Shown: positions 29,824 to 39,625 of the stretch, piece after piece
Layout of the letters: the number at the start of each line of letters is the position of its first letter
How positions within the stretch are numbered: the stretch's first letter is position 1
Origin: Pelosinus fermentans JBW45
GTDB taxonomy: Bacteria; Bacillota; Negativicutes; DSM-13327
Reading direction: 5' to 3'
Length of the DNA stretch: 64,000 nucleotides
Assembly (NCBI RefSeq): GCF_000271665.2
Contig: NZ_CP010978.1
Location: 2,262,501-2,326,500, forward strand
Made by a program: the position numbers and the translations under genes
Notes under the pieces: generated by a model
The model's database searches: none
Seen by the model: the letters and a program-made list of their open reading frames with translations, nothing else
Told to the model about the DNA's origin: nothing

Positions 29824-31896
29824 ATGGCTACGCAAACATCGCCTTTTCCAGGTTTAAGTAAACTAACTAAATATAGTGATATTATAGTAGCCCTTGGAAT
29901 TATTACCATTGTTATTATGATGATCATTCCTTTGCCAACATTCTTATTAGATTTATTATTAGCGTTAAATATTTCCTTGGCTCTTGTGATTGTAATGATT
30001 GCTGTTTACAATGTAGAACCATTGCAATTTTCGATTTTTCCTTCGTTACTATTGATCACCACCTTATTTCGCTTAGCGCTGAATGTATCTTCTACCCGGC
30101 TTATTTTGCTGGATGGCTATGCTGGTGAAGTAATTATGGCGTTTGGTAATTTTGTTGTCGGTGGTAATGCCATTGTTGGTTTTATTGTGTTTGTTATTTT
30201 AATTATTATACAATTTTTAGTAATCACCAAGGGATCTGAGCGTGTTGCCGAGGTTGCTGCCAGATTTACATTGGATGCTATGCCTGGTAAACAGATGAGC
30301 ATTGATGCTGATTTAAATTCTGGCGCTATTACCGATAATGAAGCGCGGCAGCGTCGCGTTAAGATTCAGCGGGAAGCTGATTTTTATGGTGCAATGGATG
30401 GTGCCAGTAAGTTCGTAAAAGGTGATGCGATAGCAGCAATCATTATTATTGTGATTAATATCGTTGGTGGTTTTATTATCGGTATGGTTCAGCGGGATTT
30501 AGGCGTGCTAGAAGCTTTACATAGTTATACGTTGTTGACGGTAGGGGAAGGATTAGTAAACCAGATTCCAGCACTTTTAATATCTACAGCAACAGGTATT
30601 GTAGTAACAAGGGCTGCATCGGAGTCTAATTTAGGTAAGGATCTCGTAGGGCAAATTTTTACGAATCCGAGGGTATTTTTTATTGTTGCAGGGGTATTGG
30701 CAGTGATGGGGTTTGTTCCAGGTTTGCCTCTAATTCCCTTTATAAGTCTTGGTCTTATTTGTTTTGCAGTTGGTTATATACTGGAAAGGACGATTCAATA
30801 TAAACAAGATTCACAAGAGACTGATTTAGAGGAAAAGGAAAATGAAGAAGTTCGCAATCCAGAAAACATTGTATCATTGTTACAAATTGACACAATGGAG
30901 TTAGAGATTGGTTATAGCTTAATACCAATGGTTGATATTTCTCAAGGAGGAGATTTATTAGACCGGGTAGTTATGATTCGTAGGCAATGCGCCTTAGAAT
31001 TAGGACTTATCGTACCTACCATTCGCATTCGGGATAATATTCAACTAAAACCGAATATATATGTAATAAAATTAAAAGGAATCGAGATTGCGAAAGGCGA
31101 ATTATTATTAGATCATTATTTAGCGATGAACTCAGGCACTGTTTTTGAAGAAGTGAATGGGATTGAAACGGTAGAGCCCGCTTTCGGTTTACCAGCTTTA
31201 TGGATTCAAGAGACGAATCGTGAACAAGCTGAGCTTGCAGGATATACGGTAGTAGATCCTGTATCAGTGTTGGCCACTCATCTAACAGAAGTTATCAAAT
31301 CCTATGCTTTTGAAATCTTAGGCCGTCAAGAAGTTCAGACTTTAGTTGATTCTGTAAAACAACATAATCCTGCAGTAGTAGAAGAGTTGACGCCTGCCTT
31401 ATTATCCATTGGCGATATTCAAAAAGTGTTAGCAAAATTATTGCATGAGCGAATTTCCATTCGAGATATGGTGACTATTTTTGAAACGTTGGCTGATTAC
31501 GCTCAAATTACTAAGGATACTGATATTTTAACGGAATATGTGCGGCATGCATTGGCTAGGCAAATATCGCGGCAGTATGCGCAGAATAATATGCTGACCT
31601 GCATAACCGTTGATCCGCAGCTAGAAAATCTTATTGCAGGAGCAGTCCAGCGTAATGAAAGTGGTTCCTATGTAGTACTTGAGCCACAGGTACTGCAGAA
31701 CATTATATCGAGTATATCAAAGGAATTGCCGAAAATAACAAACATTGGCTATCAGCCTATTATTCTCACCAGTCCGGCAATCAGAACGTATTTTTATAAA
31801 TTAGTTGAACGCAGCGTACCTAATTTAATTGTTTTATCTTATGCGGAACTAGAGACTAAGGTTGATGTGCAATCATTGGGGATGGTGAGAGTATAA
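29824..31896 (+). CDS. flhA: Export apparatus protein FlhA
   Basis: Forms the nonameric export-gate ring and uses proton flow. The first ~320 residues hold eight membrane helices. The FHIPEP signature region reads RLALNVSSTRLIL, and RFTLDAMPGKQMSIDADL is the conserved cytosolic loop. The remaining ~360 residues form the substrate/chaperone-docking domain. 690 residues; AAGGAG before the ATG. Confidence 0.97.
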   Translation: MATQTSPFPGLSKLTKYSDIIVALGIITIVIMMIIPLPTFLLDLLLALNISLALVIVMIAVYNVEPLQFSIFPSLLLITTLFRLALNVSSTRLILLDGYAGEVIMAFGNFVVGGNAIVGFIVFVILIIIQFLVITKGSERVAEVAARFTLDAMPGKQMSIDADLNSGAITDNEARQRRVKIQREADFYGAMDGASKFVKGDAIAAIIIIVINIVGGFIIGMVQRDLGVLEALHSYTLLTVGEGLVNQIPALLISTATGIVVTRAASESNLGKDLVGQIFTNPRVFFIVAGVLAVMGFVPGLPLIPFISLGLICFAVGYILERTIQYKQDSQETDLEEKENEEVRNPENIVSLLQIDTMELEIGYSLIPMVDISQGGDLLDRVVMIRRQCALELGLIVPTIRIRDNIQLKPNIYVIKLKGIEIAKGELLLDHYLAMNSGTVFEEVNGIETVEPAFGLPALWIQETNREQAELAGYTVVDPVSVLATHLTEVIKSYAFEILGRQEVQTLVDSVKQHNPAVVEELTPALLSIGDIQKVLAKLLHERISIRDMVTIFETLADYAQITKDTDILTEYVRHALARQISRQYAQNNMLTCITVDPQLENLIAGAVQRNESGSYVVLEPQVLQNIISSISKELPKITNIGYQPIILTSPAIRTYFYKLVERSVPNLIVLSYAELETKVDVQSLGMVRV

Positions 31897-32964
31897 TTGA
31901 AAGTTAGAGTGTTTACTGCTGATTCTATGCAAAGTGCGATCGCCCAGGCGAAAAGTGCTTTGGGGCGTGATGCAATTATTTTACATACACGAAAATTTCG
32001 CAAAGGCGGCCTTTTGGGGTTCTTCTCTAAGGAGGAGGTAGAGGTCACAGCAGCTGTTGATACTTCTATTGCTACCATACCTCCCCAAAAGGCAGAGCCT
32101 TGTGTTGAAGAGGTTGCTGTACAATCTGAACTTGCTAGTATGCGTAGTTTACTTGAAAAAGTAATATCTAAAATTCCTCCAGGCAGCGAACATTCCTCTG
32201 TTCTTGATCTGTTAATGAATAACGACATTGATATACAGATTGCAGAACAAATTATAAATGATTTGCCAATGGATTATACGAATTTTGACGTTGAGAGTCC
32301 AGAACTGAAACAGTTGCTTATTACACAGATTCAAACTTGTTTTAAAAGTGTAGAAGGTATTAAGATCCCTGAACAAGGTAGAAAGATAGCGGCGTTTTTT
32401 GGACCAACAGGGGTAGGTAAGACTACTACCATTGCAAAATTGGCAGCTAAATTTGCAATTCAAGAAGGATACCAAATTGCGCTAATAACTGCTGATACCT
32501 ATCGTATCTCTGCTGTAGAGCAATTAAAGACGTATTCTGATATTATGGGGATTCCTATTCATGTGGTGTATGCAGCCGATGAACTTAAAGCGGTATTAGA
32601 TAGTAATCAGGACAAACAGTTGATATTAATTGATACAGCTGGACGAAGTCCTCATAATGATGAGCAGTTAGACGAGCTGACAAAACTTTTACATATCGAT
32701 GATGTGATTGAAAAATATTTAGTATTAAGTGCTACTACTAAATATAAGGATGCCTTAGATATTGTAAAAAAATTTTCTATATGTATGCCTCATAAAGTCA
32801 TTTTTACAAAGATTGATGAAACACGAAACATTGGCACTATTGTGAATCTATTATATCAATTTCCGATATCACTTTCGTATGTAACCAATGGGCAAAATGT
32901 TCCCGATGATATAGAGTTAGTTGATATTAATAGATTGACGCCACTGATTTTGAGAGATTTGTAA
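31897..32964 (+). CDS. flhF: SRP-like GTPase FlhF
   Basis: GTPase that helps set flagellar position. An N-terminal basic domain is followed by the SRP-type NG domain: [10 protein letters not shown] near 169-178, ITADTYRISAVEQLKTY, DTAGRSPHND and TKIDET. The TTG start directly abuts the flhA stop. 355 residues. flhG overlaps its stop. Confidence 0.94.
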   Translation: MKVRVFTADSMQSAIAQAKSALGRDAIILHTRKFRKGGLLGFFSKEEVEVTAAVDTSIATIPPQKAEPCVEEVAVQSELASMRSLLEKVISKIPPGSEHSSVLDLLMNNDIDIQIAEQIINDLPMDYTNFDVESPELKQLLITQIQTCFKSVEGIKIPEQGRKIAAFFGPTGVGKTTTIAKLAAKFAIQEGYQIALITADTYRISAVEQLKTYSDIMGIPIHVVYAADELKAVLDSNQDKQLILIDTAGRSPHNDEQLDELTKLLHIDDVIEKYLVLSATTKYKDALDIVKKFSICMPHKVIFTKIDETRNIGTIVNLLYQFPISLSYVTNGQNVPDDIELVDINRLTPLILRDL

Positions 32965-33851
32965 TGATGTGGGATCAAGCGGAAAAATTACGAAAAATGG
33001 TGCAAAGTTCATCTGAAAAAAAAAGCAGCTCCGTTATTAAAGCAAATCGTACCAATGCGAGGGTCATTACGGTTACTAGTGGTAAAGGTGGTGTTGGTAA
33101 AACTAATTTTACCGTGAATTTAGCACTGGCACTGGCGAAATTAGGGCAAAGAGTGTTGATCATAGATGCTGATTTGGGAATGGGAAATGTAGATGTAATA
33201 TTGGGGTGTTCAACACCGTATAATATTCTGCATTTGTTAGAAGGTGGATTTTCCTTAATTGATATTATAACAGAGGGGCCTCTTGGAATAAAATTTATGT
33301 CAGGTGGGTCCGGGATTTATAATTTAGCAAATTTAGATGATTCACAGCTTACGCGTATTATTAATAAAATTACGTTATTAGATGATTTAGCAGATATCAT
33401 TTTGATTGATACTGGTGCAGGCATCAGTAAAAGTGTAATGAATTTTGTGGTAGCTGCTGATGAAGTAATTATTGTAACAACTCCGGAGCCAACGGCAATT
33501 ACTGACGCTTATGCGATGGTGAAAACTTATGTAAGTCACTCTGGAACTGCTGTATTAAAGCTAGTGATTAATCGCGTAATGGAGCCTGATGAAGGAAATA
33601 TTGCAGCCGATAAGCTGATTAAAGTAGCACTTAAGTTCTTGGGATTAACAATCAGCAGTCTTGGTTTTGTTTATGAAGATAGCAATCTAGTAAGAGCTGT
33701 AAAAAAGCAAACACCGTTATTATTGGCATTTCCTAATACTGCATCAGCACGCTGTATCGAACAAATAGCCAATCGTTTATTAGACAGGGCTAGTAGTAAG
33801 ACTACAGGGGTTAAAGGTTTCTTTAATAAGTTATTAGGATTAATGCGGTGA
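32964..33851 (+). CDS. flhG: MinD-like ATPase FlhG
   Basis: ATPase that limits flagellar number by acting on FlhF. The N-terminal ~20 residues contain DQAEKLRKMVQ, the FlhF-stimulating DQAxxLR motif. The deviant Walker A is SGKGGVGKT near 39-47, followed by DADLGMGNVDVILG. A C-terminal amphipathic segment is likely the membrane anchor. The ATG overlaps the flhF stop. Confidence 0.94.
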   Translation: MMWDQAEKLRKMVQSSSEKKSSSVIKANRTNARVITVTSGKGGVGKTNFTVNLALALAKLGQRVLIIDADLGMGNVDVILGCSTPYNILHLLEGGFSLIDIITEGPLGIKFMSGGSGIYNLANLDDSQLTRIINKITLLDDLADIILIDTGAGISKSVMNFVVAADEVIIVTTPEPTAITDAYAMVKTYVSHSGTAVLKLVINRVMEPDEGNIAADKLIKVALKFLGLTISSLGFVYEDSNLVRAVKKQTPLLLAFPNTASARCIEQIANRLLDRASSKTTGVKGFFNKLLGLMR

Positions 33852-33884
33852 GTTTGTGTTAGTAAGGAGGAAAGATTTATTAGC

Positions 33885-34532
33885 TTGGAACAGATAGTAA
33901 AAGTAAATCAACGTTTGGAAATTATGTTATCCCAAAATAGCAATACCCCACGTTTTACTAGTCGTGTTGAAGAACTTACTTCTAATGAGATGATAATTGC
34001 CATGCCGATGCAAAAGGGACGTCCTATTTTTCTGGAAAACGGACGTGGATTTTATGGCAAAATTATTACTGAGAGTGGCGTTTATATCTTTAAAAGTAAA
34101 TTTCTGAGTAAGAGAATGTATCCCTTACCGGTATGGATTGTTACAATGCCCTATGAAATTGAAAAAACGCAGCTAAGAGCTTTCGTTCGCTTTGATGTAG
34201 CACAACCTCTGCAGATAGAGTATTTTTTGGATGATGATGCAGAGAATGCTATTAATCTTAAGGTAATGACCCGGGATCTTAGCGGTGGCGGATTGCAAGC
34301 TATATGCGAGCAATCAATAAAAATAGGGACAAAAGTAAATATGACGCTGACTCTTCCAGAGGAAGGTGACCTTGAGGTAGATGGTGAAGTTATCCGAGTG
34401 CAGAAACCACAAGAAGATCGACAATTATTTTGGATCAGTATCAAGTTTGTCGATACGCGTAATATCGTGCGTGACAAAATAAGTAGATTTATATTTAGAA
34501 AGCAGTTGGAACATCGTCAAAGAGGTCTCTAA
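33885..34532 (+). CDS. YcgR-type PilZ c-di-GMP receptor
   Basis: Flagellar brake protein of the YcgR family. The N-terminal YcgR_2-like barrel (FTSRVEELTSNEMIIAMP) is followed by a PilZ domain with an RAFVR (RxxxR) motif and DLSGGG (D-x-S-xx-G), the two c-di-GMP-binding elements. TTG start, AAGGAGG upstream, 215 residues. In Bacillus the homologue YpfA/MotI is unlinked; here it is inside the motility operon, which suggests c-di-GMP control of motility. Confidence 0.9.
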   Translation: MEQIVKVNQRLEIMLSQNSNTPRFTSRVEELTSNEMIIAMPMQKGRPIFLENGRGFYGKIITESGVYIFKSKFLSKRMYPLPVWIVTMPYEIEKTQLRAFVRFDVAQPLQIEYFLDDDAENAINLKVMTRDLSGGGLQAICEQSIKIGTKVNMTLTLPEEGDLEVDGEVIRVQKPQEDRQLFWISIKFVDTRNIVRDKISRFIFRKQLEHRQRGL

Positions 34533-34547
34533 CTTACAGGAGGTAGA

Positions 34548-35594
34548 ATGATGATCAAAATATTAATTGTTGATGATTCTGCTTTTATGCGTAAGCTGTT
34601 ATCAGATCTATTTTCTGCTGAGTTAGATTTTTTGGTAGTTGGCACAGCGCGAAATGGTAAAGAAGCTGTAGAGAAAGTAAAACAATTTAAGCCTGATGTA
34701 ATTACCATGGACGTTGAAATGCCAATTATGAGTGGGTTGCAAGCACTAGAAATTATTATGAAGGAAATACCAACGCCTGTAGTGATGCTTAGTAGTCTTA
34801 CTAGTGCTGGAGCAAATGCAACGCTAAGCGCTTTAGAGTTAGGTGCAGTTGATTTTGTGGCAAAGAATGCAGGCGTTATTTCTAATATAGCTGGTATTAG
34901 TACTGAAATAGTAGCCAAAAGTCGGGCGGCAATTAAAGCAAACGTATCTCAATTAAGTAAAGTAAAGGTAATAGTACCATCTATGACGAATCTTTCATTT
35001 CAATCTTTTAAACAATCCACGAATGAGCCTATTTTAGCAATTGGTACATCTACGGGAGGTCCTAGGGCCCTCCAGGAGATTGTTACTAGATTACCTGGTA
35101 ATTTACCTTGCGGTGTAGTTATTGTTCAACATATGCCCCCAGGATTTACTCGATCCCTAGCTGAACGTTTAAATTCTTTATCCTCTTTGACAGTAAAAGA
35201 GGCTGAGCACAATGATATTATACGTGCGGGGTTAGTTCTAATTGCCCCCGGTGATCATCATATGAGCATCGAGCGTGAAGGTAATAAAAAAGTTGTGAAA
35301 TTGAATCAGAACCCTCCTATTGGCGGACACCGACCAGCAGTAGATCCTATGATGGAATCCGTTGCCAAGGCTTATGGAGAGAATGCTGTTGGAGTAATTC
35401 TTACGGGGATGGGTCATGATGGTGCTAAAGGTATACAGGCTATCAAGCAAAAGGGTGGCTACACCATTGCCGAAGACCAATCTACAGCTGTTGTATTTGG
35501 TATGCCTAAATCAGCGATTGAACTCGGTGTGGTTGACAAAGTAGCGCCACTTTCAACTATTGCTGCAGAAATTGTTAAAGCTATTGTCAAATAA
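34548..35594 (+). CDS. cheB: Chemoreceptor methylesterase CheB
   Basis: Response-regulator methylesterase and glutamine deamidase for adaptation. The receiver domain has VDDSAFMRK and phosphoacceptor Asp55 in TMDVEMP. The C-terminal catalytic domain has Ser168 (GTSTGG), His195 (QHMPPGFT) and Asp291 (MGHDGAKG). GGAGG before tandem ATGs; 348 residues. No CheR is in the window. Confidence 0.96.
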   Translation: MMIKILIVDDSAFMRKLLSDLFSAELDFLVVGTARNGKEAVEKVKQFKPDVITMDVEMPIMSGLQALEIIMKEIPTPVVMLSSLTSAGANATLSALELGAVDFVAKNAGVISNIAGISTEIVAKSRAAIKANVSQLSKVKVIVPSMTNLSFQSFKQSTNEPILAIGTSTGGPRALQEIVTRLPGNLPCGVVIVQHMPPGFTRSLAERLNSLSSLTVKEAEHNDIIRAGLVLIAPGDHHMSIEREGNKKVVKLNQNPPIGGHRPAVDPMMESVAKAYGENAVGVILTGMGHDGAKGIQAIKQKGGYTIAEDQSTAVVFGMPKSAIELGVVDKVAPLSTIAAEIVKAIVK

Positions 35595-35608
35595 TTATGG
35601 AGGTGGAA

Positions 35609-37648
35609 ATGATGGATACAAATCAGTATATGGGAATGTTCTTGGAAGAATCTCGAGAACATTTGCAAACTCTTAATAGTTGTGTATTAGATTTAGAAAA
35701 TGATCCTGAAAACCTATCTGTACTTAGCGAAATTTTTCGTAGTGCTCATACAATAAAAGGTATGTCAGCTACTATGGGATTTACAACAATTGCAGAATTA
35801 ACACATGAGATGGAAAATATATTGGATTTATTACGTAAAGGTCAATTAAAGGCAAGCCATGATATTATTGATACTATTTTTAGATGTGTTGATACTTTAG
35901 AGCAACTAGTAGAAAGTGTTGCATCAAATAATGAAAGCTCTATTGACAGCAAGCCATTGATTATTAAGCTTAAAGCCTTGGCTAAAGGAGAGGCTGTTTT
36001 ATCTACTCCTGTAAAAGCAGAAGCCGTTAGCATAGCACCAGGAGCATCTTCTTCAATCGAGCTTAGTGATACAGAAATAGCCGTTATAAAAAAAGCACGT
36101 GATCAAGGTATGCAGGCGTATGAGGTACAAGTTTCTTTGCGAGAAGGTTGTCTTTTAAAGTCTGCCCGATCCTATATGGTTATGAATGCGTTAGATGAAA
36201 TTGGTGAAGTAATCAAAAGTATCCCAGCAGTAGAAGAATTAGAAAAAGAAAATTTTTCTCTTAGCTTCCAAGTGATTGTGATATCAGGTAGTGAGGCAGA
36301 GAAAATTCAACACACGGTATTATCGATTTCAGAAATTGACCAAGCGGTTGTTTTGCCATGTATATTGCCTAATGATGCTACGGGAGAAATTATTGCTCCA
36401 AAGTCGATAGAACCAATGAAAAAAGATGACGAAGCTGAAAAAAATGGAAATGTCCTTGTGCATACCCAAACCACTGTAGAAAAGAAAAATAAAAGTGGTC
36501 AATCAGTGCGTGTGGATATTGATAAACTAGATACCTTGTTAAATCTTGTCGGTGAATTAGTAATTAATAAGACCCGACTGGAACAAATTGGTCTTACCCA
36601 TAAGCTAACAGATTTAGTAGAAACAATTGAACAAATGGATCGAGTAACTACTGATTTACAGGCTGTCGTCATGAAAGTACGGATGGTTCCTGTAGGACAA
36701 GTTTTTAACCGTTTTCCAAGAATGGTTAGAGATTTATCTCGCGATCTTAATAAGGAGATCAACCTTATCATTCAAGGTGAAGAAACAGAGCTTGATCGTA
36801 CTGTTATTGATGAAATTGGTGATCCACTTGTTCATTTATTGCGCAATTCCATTGACCATGGTATTGAACATCCAAATGAAAGAGAAGAAAAAGGTAAAAA
36901 TCCTATTGGTGAAATTCGCCTGATTGCTCGCCATGAAGGTAATAATGTAATTATTATGGTCGAAGATGATGGCAAGGGTATTAACGCTGATATTATTAAA
37001 CGTAAGGCTGTTGAGAAAGGTCTTATTTCTCAAGGTGAAGCTGATGCTATGGATGCGAATGAAGCCGTGCGTTTAGTATTTCTGCCAGGTTTTTCTACAG
37101 CTGCCGTTGTCACGGATGTTTCTGGGCGCGGTGTAGGTATGGATGCTGTAAAAAATAAAATTGAATCCCTTGGTGGTATGGTTGATGTTGAGACCAAGGT
37201 CAATGAAGGCAGCAAGTTCAAAATTCGGTTGCCGTTAACACTAGCTATCATACAAGCATTGTTGGTCAAAGTTTCAGAAGAAATTTATGCAATTCCGCTA
37301 GGATCAATTGATAGTACCATCAATATTATGCCTTCTGATATTAAAACAGTACAAAATAAAGAAGTGATTCTGCTTCGAGGACAAATTATCCCTATTGTAC
37401 GTTTAGCAGATGTGCTTAACATACCTGATTCTGACAATCAACATACGGAAGAAGAATTGTTTGTTGTTATTGTACATATTGGAGAGCAGCGTGCCGGAAT
37501 TATTGTTGATAATCTAATAGGGCAGCAGGAAATTGTAATAAAATCCTTAGGAAAACTTTTAGCCGGAATTAAAATTATTGCTGGTGCAACTATTTTGGGT
37601 AATGGTCAAGTAGCACTTATATTAGATATCGGTTCATTAATCCAATAA
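35609..37648 (+). CDS. cheA: Chemotaxis histidine kinase CheA
   Basis: Central kinase of the chemotaxis array. P1 has phospho-acceptor His47 in SAHTIKGMSATMGF. A P2-like region follows, then the P3 dimer helices (LDTLLNLVGELVINKTRLEQ area). P4 has N-box HLLRNSIDHGIEHP and G-boxes VEDDGKGI and GRGVGMDAVK. P5 is the SH3-like regulatory domain. I start at ATG 35609 because GGAGGTGG (35599-35606) lies just ahead; an in-frame ATG at 35597 precedes the site. Confidence 0.96.
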   Translation: MMDTNQYMGMFLEESREHLQTLNSCVLDLENDPENLSVLSEIFRSAHTIKGMSATMGFTTIAELTHEMENILDLLRKGQLKASHDIIDTIFRCVDTLEQLVESVASNNESSIDSKPLIIKLKALAKGEAVLSTPVKAEAVSIAPGASSSIELSDTEIAVIKKARDQGMQAYEVQVSLREGCLLKSARSYMVMNALDEIGEVIKSIPAVEELEKENFSLSFQVIVISGSEAEKIQHTVLSISEIDQAVVLPCILPNDATGEIIAPKSIEPMKKDDEAEKNGNVLVHTQTTVEKKNKSGQSVRVDIDKLDTLLNLVGELVINKTRLEQIGLTHKLTDLVETIEQMDRVTTDLQAVVMKVRMVPVGQVFNRFPRMVRDLSRDLNKEINLIIQGEETELDRTVIDEIGDPLVHLLRNSIDHGIEHPNEREEKGKNPIGEIRLIARHEGNNVIIMVEDDGKGINADIIKRKAVEKGLISQGEADAMDANEAVRLVFLPGFSTAAVVTDVSGRGVGMDAVKNKIESLGGMVDVETKVNEGSKFKIRLPLTLAIIQALLVKVSEEIYAIPLGSIDSTINIMPSDIKTVQNKEVILLRGQIIPIVRLADVLNIPDSDNQHTEEELFVVIVHIGEQRAGIIVDNLIGQQEIVIKSLGKLLAGIKIIAGATILGNGQVALILDIGSLIQ

Positions 37649-37661
37649 GGAGGAGCAGCAC

Positions 37662-38126
37662 ATGTTAGAAAAAAGCTATGCAAGCAGCGAAGTACAGCTA
37701 GTTGTTTTCAAACTAGGTAAAGAAGAGTATAGTGTCAGTATTTTGCAAGTGCAAGAAATAAAACGGATTACTGATATTACAAGAGTCCCTCATACACCAG
37801 ATTATATTAAGGGTGTAATTAACCTGCGCGGCAGTGTTTTACCAGTTATTGATTTAAAGAAACGCTTGAATTTGCCCCAACAAGTCTTGACAGAAGATAC
37901 ACGGATTATTATTGTCAAAGTAGATGAATTATCTGTTGGCATGATCGTGGATGCTGTCTCAGAAGTTATGACAATTGATCAGGAAAATATTGATTCACCA
38001 GATGTTGTAGCGGGGAGTGTGGCAGCAAGTTATCTTAGTGGAGTAGGCAAATTGGACAATCGACTACTCATTTTATTAAATTTAGAAGAAATTATTGGCG
38101 TTGGTCAAGAAACAAAAGTAGTGTAA
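37662..38126 (+). CDS. cheW: Chemotaxis coupling protein CheW
   Basis: Couples receptors to CheA. The 154-residue SH3-like protein contains QLVVFKLGKEEYSVSILQVQEI, VINLRGSVLPVIDLKKR and MIVDAVSEVM, the CheW hallmarks. AGGAGG ahead of the ATG. Confidence 0.95.
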   Translation: MLEKSYASSEVQLVVFKLGKEEYSVSILQVQEIKRITDITRVPHTPDYIKGVINLRGSVLPVIDLKKRLNLPQQVLTEDTRIIIVKVDELSVGMIVDAVSEVMTIDQENIDSPDVVAGSVAASYLSGVGKLDNRLLILLNLEEIIGVGQETKVV

Positions 38127-38154
38127 TTATTGAGTTTAAAATGAGGTGGAACTA

Positions 38155-38775
38155 TTGTCTGATGAAATATTAAAACTGTCAATGTTGCAGCTTGATGCAT
38201 TAAGGGAAATTGGCAATGTTGGTGCTGGGAATTCCGCCACAGCATTATCACAAATTATTAATCGTAAAATAGATATGACAGTCCCTAAAATTGCCATTCT
38301 GCCCTTAGGGGAGGTGCCAGATGTAGTTGGTGGTCCAGATGCAATGGTGGCAGGTGTATATTTACGTGTATTTGGTCCTGCTCCCAGTAGTATTTTATTT
38401 TTGTTACCTCGTGATAGTGCTTTTTATTTAGTCGACATGCTAATGGGGAGAGAGCAAGGGCATACAACCTCATTAAATTCTATGGATGAGTCTGCGTTGA
38501 TGGAAATTGGTAATATTCTTGCAGGTGCTTATCTCAATGCATTATCCCACTTTACTTCTTTGACGTTATTACCATCGATTCCAGCTTTGGCAATGGATAT
38601 GGCTGGAGCTATCTTAAGCGTTATTTTGATCCAGTTAGGACAAATGGGAGACCATGCACTCGTAATTGAAACCGAATTTACCACTGAGAGTGATGGCGTA
38701 AAAGGACATTTTTTCTTGATTCCTGATCCTGGTTCGTTAAATACCATTTTGGCGGCAATAGGGGTGAAGGAATAA
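38155..38775 (+). CDS. cheC: CheY-P phosphatase CheC
   Basis: Dephosphorylates CheY-P and is stimulated by CheD. Two phosphatase motifs are present: LDALREIGNVGAGNSATAL and ESALMEIGNILAGAYLNAL, both with the E-x2-N pair. GAGG at 38143-38146 suits TTG 38155; GTG 38146 lies in the site. About 206 residues. Stop overlaps the cheD start. Confidence 0.94.
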   Translation: MSDEILKLSMLQLDALREIGNVGAGNSATALSQIINRKIDMTVPKIAILPLGEVPDVVGGPDAMVAGVYLRVFGPAPSSILFLLPRDSAFYLVDMLMGREQGHTTSLNSMDESALMEIGNILAGAYLNALSHFTSLTLLPSIPALAMDMAGAILSVILIQLGQMGDHALVIETEFTTESDGVKGHFFLIPDPGSLNTILAAIGVKE

Positions 38776-39260
38776 TGTCAGAACTAATAAAAGTTGGGAT
38801 GGCTGATTACAAAGTTGGTAGTAACCCCTCGAGTCTTATAAGTTATGGATTAGGTTCTTGTGTTGGTATCGCACTATATGATACAGCTGCTAAAATTGGT
38901 GGCTTGGCTCATATTATGCTTCCTGATAGTACACAAGCACGTTCAGCTGAAAATCCAGCTAAATTTGCAAATACGGCTTTGCCTTTGATGTTAGATGAAA
39001 TGATTAAACTGGGGGCTGCAAAAAACCGTATTTTAGCTAAAATTGCTGGTGGAGCTCAAATGTTTACCTTTGCAAATGCAACAGATGTTATGCGTGTTGG
39101 TGAGCGTAATACGGAAGCTGTACGTATATTATTAAAAAAAATGGATATTAAATTAATCGCAGATGATACTGGTGGGAATTATGGGCGCACTGTAGTATTA
39201 CATTTGGATACAGGCATTTATCTCATAAAAACAATTGCTAAAGGTGAAAAAGAACTATAA
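38775..39260 (+). CDS. cheD: Chemoreceptor deamidase CheD
   Basis: Deamidates receptor glutamines and binds CheC. The catalytic Cys near 29 (LGSCVGIALYD) and His in LAHIMLPDS are in the expected order. 161 residues. Directly follows cheC, its regulatory partner. Confidence 0.95.
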   Translation: MSELIKVGMADYKVGSNPSSLISYGLGSCVGIALYDTAAKIGGLAHIMLPDSTQARSAENPAKFANTALPLMLDEMIKLGAAKNRILAKIAGGAQMFTFANATDVMRVGERNTEAVRILLKKMDIKLIADDTGGNYGRTVVLHLDTGIYLIKTIAKGEKEL

Positions 39261-39276
39261 TCAGGGAGGAATAAAG

Positions 39277-39594
39277 GTGCTTAAGTTGCGTACTGCTCTG
39301 TGCTTAGCACTCATTGTTGGTACCCTGACACTACTAAACGGTGTGTTGCAAGGTGCTAGAATAGAAACGATTATTTATCGTATCATTGTCTCAATTGCTA
39401 TTTTTGGTTTTATTGGCTATGGCATAGGACTTATAGTGGAAAGATTTTTAAAAATTGCTTTAAAGAAGTTAGAAGAAAAGTCTCAAAGGGATGAGCTAAA
39501 AGAAAATGAACCTTCAGATGACGTTACCGAGAATTCAGAATTTGCTCCTTTTACCTCTACTAGTTTTGAACAAATAACGCGCCCCAAAGAATGA
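39277..39594 (+). CDS. Two-helix membrane protein of unknown function
   Basis: A 105-residue protein with membrane segments near residues 4-22 and 32-55 and an acidic, Ser/Thr-rich cytosolic tail. I recognise no domain. GTG 39277 follows GGGAGGA. It lies between cheD and sigD, the same place where small membrane proteins occur in related motility operons. A motility link is positional inference only. Confidence 0.7.
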   Translation: MLKLRTALCLALIVGTLTLLNGVLQGARIETIIYRIIVSIAIFGFIGYGIGLIVERFLKIALKKLEEKSQRDELKENEPSDDVTENSEFAPFTSTSFEQITRPKE

Positions 39595-39625
39595 GATATA
39601 CGTGGGTTTATGGGGGTAATCATAG

